Source of the DNA: Crossaster papposus
Lineage: Eukaryota > Echinodermata > Asteroidea > Velatida > Solasteridae
Assembly (NCBI GenBank): GCA_037893245.1
Contig: JBAIAA010000902.1
Location: forward strand, 186,001-250,000
Reading direction: 5' to 3'
DNA: 64,000 nt
Shown here piece by piece: positions 56,801 through 64,000 of the stretch. Within the stretch, counting starts at the first letter, position 1; the number at the start of each line of letters is the position of its first letter. Below the pieces are notes generated by a model. That model was not told the DNA's origin. It saw nothing but the letters and a program-made list of their open reading frames with translations, and searched no databases. The position numbers and the translations under genes are program-made.

Positions 56801-59800
56801 GTCCATCCTTCCAGTCCGTCCTTCCGTCCATCCTTCCAGTCCGTCCTTCCGTCCATCCTTCCAGTCCGTCCTTCCGTCCATGCTTCCAGTCCGTCCTTCC
56901 GTCCATCCTTCCAGTCCGTCCATCCTTCCAGTCCGTCCTTCCGTCCATCCTTCCAGTCCGTCCTTCCGTCCATCCTTCCAGTCCGTCCTTCCGTCCATCC
57001 TTCCAGTCCGTCCTTCCGTCCATCCTTCCAGTCCGTCCTTCCGTCCATCCTTCCAGTCCATCCTTCCAGTCCGTCCTTCCTTCCAGTCCGTCCTTCCGTC
57101 CATCCTTCCAGTCCGTCCTTCCGTCCATCCTTCCAGTCCGTCCTTCCGTCCATCCTTCCAGTCCGTCCTTCCGTCCATCCTTCCAGTCCGTCCTTCCTTC
57201 CAGTCCGTCCTTCCGTCCATCCTTCCAGTCCGTCCTTCCGTCCATCCTTCCAGTCCGTCCTTCCGTCCGTCCTTCCAGTCCGTCCTTCCAGTCCGTCCTT
57301 CCGTCCATCCTTCCAGTCCGTCCTTCCGTCCATCCTTTCAGTCCGTCCTTCCGTCCATCCTTCCAGTCCGTCCTTCCGTCCATCCTTCCAGTCCGTCCTT
57401 CCGTCCATCCTTCCAGTCCGTCCTTCCGTCCATCCTTCCAGTCCGTCCTTCCGTCCATCCTTCCAGTCCGTCCTTCCGTCCATCCTTCCAGTCCGTCCTT
57501 CCGTCCATCCTTCCAGTCCGTCCGTCCTTCCGTCCATCCTTCCAGTCCGTCCGTCCTTCCGTCCATCCTTCCAGTCCGTCCGTCCTTCCGTCCATCCTTC
57601 CGTCCATCCTTCCAGTCCGTCCTTCCGTCCATCCTTCCAGTCCGTCCTTCCGTCCATCCTTCCAGTCCGTCCTTCCGTCCATCCTTCCAGTCCGTCCTTC
57701 CGTCCATCCTTCCAGTCCGTCCTTCCGTCCATGCTTCCAGTCCGTCCTTCCGTCCATCCTTCCAGTCCGTCCATCCTTCCAGTCCGTCCTTCCGTCCATC
57801 CTTCCAGTCCGTCCTTCCGTCCATCCTTCCAGTCCGTCCTTCCGTCCATCCTTCCAGTCCGTCCTTCCGTCCATCCTTCCAGTCCGTCCTTCCTTCCAGT
57901 CCGTCCTTCCGTCCATCCTTCCAGTCCGTCCTTCCGTCCATCCTTCCAGTCCGTCCTTCCGTCCATCCTTCCAGTCCGTCCTTCCAGTCCGTCCTTCCAG
58001 TCCGTCCTTCCGTCCATCCTTCCAGTCCGTCCTTTCAGTCCGTCCTTCCGTCCATCCTTCCGTCCATCCTTCCGTCCATCCTTCCAGTCCGTCCTTCCGT
58101 CCATCCTTCCAGTCCGTCCTTCCGTCCATCCTTCCAGTCCGTCCTTCCGTCCATCCTTCCAGTCCGTCCTTCCGTCCATCCTTCCAGTCCGTCCTTCCGT
58201 CCATGCTTCCAGTCCGTCCTTCCGTCCATCCTTCCAGTCCGTCCATCCTTCCAGTCCGTCCTTCCGTCCATCCTTCCAGTCCGTCCTTCCGTCCATCCTT
58301 CCAGTCCGTCCTTCCGTCCATCCTTCCAGTCCGTCCTTCCGTCCATCCTTCCAGTCCGTCCTTCCGTCCATCCTTCCAGTCCATCCTTCCAGTCCATCCT
58401 TCCAGTCCGTCCTTCCTTCCAGTCCGTCCTTCCGTCCATCCTTCCAGTCCGTCCTTCCGTCCATCCTTCCAGTCCGTCCTTCCGTCCATCCTTCCAGTCC
58501 GTCCTTCCGTCCATCCTTCCAGTCCGTCCTTCCTTCCAGTCCGTCCTTCCTTCCAGTCCGTCCTTCCGTCCATCCTTCCAGTCCGTCCTTCCGTCCATCC
58601 TTCCAGTCCGTCCTTCCGTCCATCCTTCCAGTCCGTCCTTCCAGTCCGTCCTTCCGTCCATCCTTCCAGTCCGTCCTTCCGTCCATCCTTTCAGTCCGTC
58701 CTTCCGTCCATCCTTTCAGTCCGTCCTTCCGTCCATCCTTTCAGTCCGTCCTTCCGTCCATCCTTCCAGTCCGTCCTTCCGTCCATCCTTCCAGTCCGTC
58801 CTTCCGTCCATCCTTCCAGTCCGTCCTTCCGTCCATCCTTCCAGTCCGTCCTTCCGTCCATCCTTCCAGTCCGTCCTTCCGTCCATCCTTCCAGTCCGTC
58901 CTTCCGTCCATCCTTCCAGTCCGTCCTTCCGTCCATCCTTCCAGTCCGTCCGTCCTTCCGTCCGTCCATCCTTCCAGTCCGTCCGTCCTTCCGTCCATCC
59001 TTCCAGTCCGTCCGTCCTTCCGTCCATCCTTCCAGTCCGTCCGTCCTTCCGTCCATCCTTCCAGTCCGTCCTTCCGTCCATCCTTCCAGTCCGTCCTTCC
59101 GTCCATCCTTCCAGTCCGTCCTTCCGTCCATCCTTCCAGTCCGTCCTTCCGTCCATCCTTCCAGTCCGTCCTTCCGTCCATCCTTCCAGTCCGTCCTTCC
59201 GTCCATCCTTCCAGTCCGTCCTTCCGTCCATCCTTCCAGTTCGTCCGTCCTTCCGTCCATCCTTCCAGTCTGTCCTTCCGTCCATCCTTCCAGTCCGTCC
59301 TTCCGTCCATCCTTCCAGTCCGTCCTTCCGTTCATCCTTCCAGTCCGTCCTTCCGTCCATCCTTCCAGTCCGTCCTTCCGTCCATCCTTCCAGTCCGTCC
59401 GTCCTTCCGTCCATCCTTCCAGTCCGTCCGTCCTTCCGTCCATCCTTCCAGTCCGTCCATCCTTCCAGTCCGTCCTTCCAGTCCGTCCTTCCGTCCATCC
59501 TTCCAGTCCGTCCTTCCGTCCATCCTTCCAGTCCGTCCTTCCGTCCATCCTTCCAGTCCGTCCTTCCGTCCATCCTTCCAGTCCGTCCTTCCGTCCATCC
59601 TTCCAGTTCGTCCGTCCTTCCGTCCATCCTTCCAGTCCGTCCGTCCTTCCGTCCATCCTTCCAGTCCGTCCGTCCTTCCGTCCATCCTTCCAGTCCGTCC
59701 TTCCGTCCATCCTTCCAGTCCGTCCTTCCAGTCCGTCCTTCCAGTCCGTCCTTCCGTCCGTCCTTCCAGTCCGTCCTTCCAGTCCGTCCTTCCGTCCGTC

Positions 59801-62800
59801 CTTCCAGTCCGTCCTTCCGTCCGTCCTTCCAGTCCGTCCTTCCGTCCGTCCTTCCAGTCCGTCCTTCCGTCCATCCTTCCAGTCCGTCCTTCCGTCCATC
59901 CTTCCAGTCCGTCCTTCCGTCCATCCTTCCAGTCCGTCCTTCCGTCCATCCTTCCAGTCCGTCCTTCCGTCCATCCTTCCAGTCCGTCCTTCCGTCCATC
60001 CTTCCAGTCCGTCCTTCCGTCCATCCTTCCAGTCCGTCCTTCCGTCCATCCTTCCAGTCCGTCCTTCCGTCCATCCTTCCAGTCCGTCCTTCCGTCCATC
60101 CTTCCTGTCCGTCCTTCCGTCCATCCTTCCAGTCCGTCCTTCCGTCCATCCTTCCAGTCCGTCCTTCCGTCCATCCTTCCAGTCCGTCCTTCCGTCCATC
60201 CTTCCAGTCCGTCCTTCCGTCCATCCTTCCAGTCCGTCCTTCCGTCCATCCTTCCAGTCCGTCCTTCCGTCCATCCTTCCCGTCCGTCCTTCCGTCCATC
60301 CTTCCGTCCATCCTTCCCGTCCGTCCTTCCGTCCATCCTTCCAGTCCGTCCTTCCGTCCATCCTTCCAGTCCGTCCTTCCGTCCATCCTTCCAGTCCGTC
60401 CATCCTTCCAGTCCGTCCATCCTTCCAGTCCGTCCTTCCGTCCATCCTTCCAGTCCGTCCTTCCGTCCATCCTTCCAGTCCGTCCTTCCGTCCATCCTTC
60501 CAGTCCGTCCTTCCGTCCATCCTTCCAGTCCGTCCTTCCGTCCATCCTTCCAGTCCGTCCGTCCTTCCGTCCATCCTTCCAGTCCGTCCGTCCTTCCGTC
60601 CATCCTTCCAGTCCGTCCGTCCTTCCGTCCATCCTTCCGTCCATCCTTCCAGTCCGTCCTTCCGTCCATCCTTCCAGTCCGTCCTTCCGTCCATCCTTCC
60701 AGTCCGTCCTTCCGTCCATCCTTCCAGTCCGTCCTTCCGTCCATCCTTCCAGTCCGTCCTTCCGTCCATGCTTCCAGTCCGTCCTTCCGTCCATCCTTCC
60801 AGTCCGTCCATCCTTCCAGTCCGTCCATCCTTCCAGTCCGTCCTTCCGTCCATCCTTCCAGTCCGTCCTTCCGTCCATCCTTCCAGTCCGTCCTTCCGTC
60901 CATCCTTCCAGTCCGTCCTTCCGTCCATCCTTCCAGTCCGTCCTTCCTTCCAGTCCGTCCTTCCGTCCATCCTTCCAGTCCGTCCTTCCGTCCATCCTTC
61001 CAGTCCGTCCATCCTTCCAGTCCGTCCTTCCAGTCCGTCCTTCCGTCCATCCTTCCAGTCCGTCCTTCCGTCCATCCTTCCAGTCCGTCCTTCCGTCCAT
61101 CCTTCCAGTCCGTCCTTCCAGTCCGTCCTTCCGTCCATCCTTCCAGTCCGTCCTTCCGTCCATCCTTCCAGTCCGTCCTTCCGTCCATCCTTCCAGTCCG
61201 TCCTTCCGTCCATCCTTCCAGTCCGTCCTTCCGTCCATCCTTCCAGTCCGTCCTTCCGTCCATCCTTCCAGTCCGTCCTTCCGTCCATCCTTCCAGTCCG
61301 TCCTTCCGTCCATCCTTCCAGTCCGTCCTTCCGTCCATCCTTCCAGTCCGTCCGTCCTTCCGTCCATCCTTCCAGTCCGTCCATCCTTCCGTCCATCCTT
61401 CCAGTCCGTCCTTCCGTCCATCCTTCCAGTCCGTCCTTCCGTCCATCCTTCCAGTCCGTCCTTCCGTCCATCCTTCCAGTCCGTCCTTCCGTCCATCCTT
61501 CCAGTCCGTCCTTCCGTCCATCCTTCCAGTCCGTCCTTCCGTCCATCCTTCCAGTTCGTCCGTCCTTCCGTCCATCCTTCCAGTCCGTCCGTCCTTCCGT
61601 CCATCCTTCCAGTCCGTCCTTCCGTCCATCCTTCCAGTCCGTCCTTCCGTCCATCCTTCCAGTCCGTCCTTCCGTCCATCCTTCCAGTCCGTCCTTCCGT
61701 CCATCCTTCCAGTCCGTCCGTCCTTCCGTCCATCCTTCCAGTCCGTCCGTCCTTCCGTCCATCCTTCCAGTCCGTCCGTCCTTCCGTCCATCCTTCCAGT
61801 CCGTCCGTCCTTCCGTCCATCCTTCCAGTCCGTCCTTCCGTCCATCCTTCCAGTCCGTCCTTCCGTCCATCCTTCCAGTCCGTCCTTCCGTCCATCCTTC
61901 CAGTCCGTCCTTCCGTCCATCCTTCCAGTTCGTCCGTCCTTCCGTCCATCCTTCCAGTCCGTCCGTCCTTCCGTCCATCCTTCCAGTCCGTCCGTCCTTC
62001 CGTCCATCCTTCCAGTCCGTCCTTCCGTCCATCCTTCCAGTCCGTCCTTCCAGTCCGTCCTTCCAGTCTGTCCTTCCGTCCGTCCTTCCGTCCATCCTTC
62101 CAGTCCGTCCTTCCATCCATCCTTCCAGTCCGTCCTTCCGTCCATCCTTCCAGTCCGTCCTTCCGTCCATCCTTCCAGTCCGTCCTTCCGTCCATCCTTC
62201 CAGTCCGTCCTTCCGTCCATCCTTCCAGTCCGTCCTTCCGTCCATCCTTCCAGTCCGTCCTTCCGTCCATCCTTCCAGTTCGTCCGTCCTTCCGTCCATC
62301 CTTCCAGTCCGTCCGTCCTTCCGTCCATCCTTCCAGTCCGTCCTTCCGTCCATCCTTCCAGTCCGTCCTTCAGTCCATCCTTCCAGTCCGTCCTTCCAGT
62401 CCGTCCTTCCGTCCGTCCTTCCAGTCCGTCCTTCCAGTCCGTCCTTCCAGTCCGTCCTTCCGTCCATCCTTCCAGTTTGTCCTTCCGTCCATACTTCCAG
62501 TCCGTCCTTCCGTCCATCCTTCCAGTCCGTCCTTCCGTCCATCCTTCCAGTCCGTCCTTCCGTCCATCCTTCCAGTCCGTCCTTCCGTCCATCCTTCCCG
62601 TCCGTCCTTCCGTCCATCCTTCCAGTCCGTCCTTCCGTCCATCCTTCCAGTCCGTCCTTCCGTCCATCCTTCCAGTCCGTCCATCCTTCCAGTCCGTCCT
62701 TCCGTCCATCCTTCCAGTCCGTCCTTCCGTCCGTCCATCCTTCCAGTCCGTCCTTCCGTCCATCCTTCCAGTCCGTCCTTCCGTCCATCCTTCCAGTCCG

Positions 62801-63808
62801 TCCTTCCGTCCATCCTTCCAGTCCGTCCTTCCGTCCATCCTTCCAGTCCGTCCTTCCGTCCATCCTTCCAGTCCGTCCTTCCGTCCATCCTTCCAGTCCG
62901 TCATTCCGTCCATCCTTCCAGTCCGTCCTTCCGTCCATCCTTCCAGTCCGTCCGTCCTTCCGTCCATCCTTCCAGTCCGTCCGTCCTTCCGTCCATCCTT
63001 CCAGTCCGTCCGTCCTTCCGTCCATCCTTCCAGTCCGTCCTTCCGTCCATCCTTCCAGTCCGTCCTTCCGTCCATCCTTCCAGTCCGTCCTTCCGTCCAT
63101 CCTTCCAGTCCGTCCTTCCGTCCATCCTTCCAGTCCGTCCTTCCGTCCATCCTTCCAGTCCGTCCTTCCGTCCATCCTTCCAGTCCGTCCTCCGTCCATC
63201 CTTCCAGTTCGTCCGTCCTTCCGTCCATCCCTCCAGTCCGTCCGTCCTTCCGTCCATCCTTCCAGTCCGTCCTTCCGTCCATCCTTCCAGTCCGTCCTTC
63301 CGTCCATCCTTCCAGTCCGTCCTTCCGTCCATCCTTCCAGTCCGTCCTTCCGTCCATCCTTCCAGTCCGTCCGTCCTTCCGTCCATCCTTCCAGTCCGTC
63401 CGTCCTTCCGTCCATCCTTCCAGTCCGTCCGTCCTTCCGTCCATCCTTCCAGTCCGTCCTTCCGTCCATCCTTCCAGTCCGTCCTTCCGTCCATCCTTCC
63501 AGTCCGTCCTTCCGTCCATCCTTCCAGTCCGTCCTTCCGTCCATCCTTCCAGTCCGTCCTTCCGTCCATCCTTCCAGTCCGTCCTTCCGTCCATCCTTCC
63601 AGTCCGTCCTTCCGTCCATCCTTCCAGTCCATCCTTCCAGTCCGTCCTTCCTTCCAGTCCGTCCTTCCGTCCATCCTTCCAGTCCGTCCTTCCGTCCATC
63701 CTTCCAGTCCGTCCTTCCGTCCATCCTTCCAGTCCGTCCTTCCGTCCATCCTTCCAGTCCGTCCGTCCTTCCAGTCCGTCCGTCCTTCCATCCTTCCGTC
63801 CGTCCTTC
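47877..63808 (+). repeat. 25-bp satellite, second array
   Basis: Same 25-bp unit as 31247-42965 with tetramer-step variants (13, 17, 29, 33 bp). Variant markers reveal higher-order units: a CATGCTTCC marker alternating at 851 and 275 bases between 54630 and 57733, and larger offsets of about 6.7 kb and 20.6 kb. No unique DNA or gene is seen inside. Confidence 0.96.
54630..57733 (+). repeat. 1126-bp higher-order unit in exact tandem
   Basis: The G of the rare CATGCTTCC variant lies at 54630, 55481, 55756, 56607, 56882 and 57733. Steps are 851, 275, 851, 275, 851, so the higher-order unit is exactly 1126 bases. Stretches such as 55086-55505 and 56212-56631 translate identically, as expected from near-identical copies. 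Confidence 0.92.
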
Positions 63809-63961
63809 CAGTCCGTCCATCCTTCCAGTCCGTCCATCCTTCCAGTCCGTCCATCCTTCCAGTCCGTCCATCCTTTCAGTCCGTCCATCCTTCCAGTCCG
63901 TCCATCCTTCCAGTCCGTCCATCCTTCCAGTCCGTCCATCCTTCCAGTCCGTCCATCCTTC
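63809..63961 (+). repeat. 17-bp array, nine units
   Basis: Nine copies of CAGTCCGTCCATCCTTC, one with CTTTCAG. This is the 25-bp unit without its central CTTC and CGTC tetramers. It has no counterpart at the 42.96-kb transition. Confidence 0.95.
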
Positions 63962-64000
63962 CAGTCCGTCCATCCATCCATCCAATCCGTCCATCCATCC
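63962..64000 (+). repeat. Start of a second 21-bp array, cut by window end
   Basis: One full 21-bp unit and 18 bases of a second (with CAATC for CAGTC). It equals the unit at 42966-43112, so the next macrosatellite turn seems to begin here. Confidence 0.85.

Overview
The window is animal (eukaryotic) nuclear DNA, not bacterial. Its left 4.85 kb carries genes broken into short exons with GT-AG borders, pyrimidine-tract acceptors and AATAAA signals. The remaining 59 kb is almost entirely tandem repeat. The many ctacatgta-type palindromes in introns and flanks, together with very large minisatellites, suggest a marine invertebrate; amphioxus is my first guess, but this is inference and the species cannot be fixed from the sequence.

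Layout. 1-3376: a plus-strand, multi-exon, decayed transposase whose core matches the RAG1/Transib type in motif order and in one exact spacing; it carries in-frame stops. 3377-4850: gene-poor flank with a convincing minus-strand first coding exon (4251-4332). 4851-11732: 9-bp satellite. 11733-11940: telomere-like (TTAGCG)n. 11939-13600: unique spacer, copy 1. 13601-13882: TTAGAG/TTAGCG array. 13883-15068: mixed pyrimidine arrays. 15069-16530: 8-bp satellite. 16540-17518: spacer copy 2, followed by the same series of arrays and a 12-kb 8-bp satellite to about 31246. 31247-42965: 25-bp satellite with higher-order repeats. 42966-44554: 21-bp and then 9-bp satellites. 44555-44742: (TTAGCG)n. 44743-46696: spacer copy 3, the longest. 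46697-47876: TTAGAG/TTAGCG and mixed arrays. 47877-63808: second 25-bp satellite. 63809-64000: 17-bp array, then the start of another 21-bp array.

The most interesting organisation is a macrosatellite about 33.1 kb long: 9-mer, TTAGCG, spacer, TTAGAG/TTAGCG, mixed tetramers, 8-mer, 25-mer, 21-mer and back to 9-mer. The window holds one full turn, most of a second, and ends as the second re-enters its 21-mer block. Most satellites follow one grammar: a CAGTC pentamer followed by a variable number of CNTC tetramers, giving units of 9, 13, 17, 21, 25, 29 and 33 bp, plus a pentamer-free 8-mer.

Each spacer copy hides the last three exons of a minus-strand gene of unknown function, with all introns in phase 0 and an AATAAA after the stop. 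Copies 1 and 2 are open; copy 3 has a nonsense codon in the middle exon. The thousands of codons that stay open through the satellites are a by-product of stop-free repeat units and are not annotated as genes. Stretches of the arrays (9013-11480 and 22270-31246) are full of one- and two-base slips while neighbouring stretches are perfect, so local assembly quality should be treated with caution.
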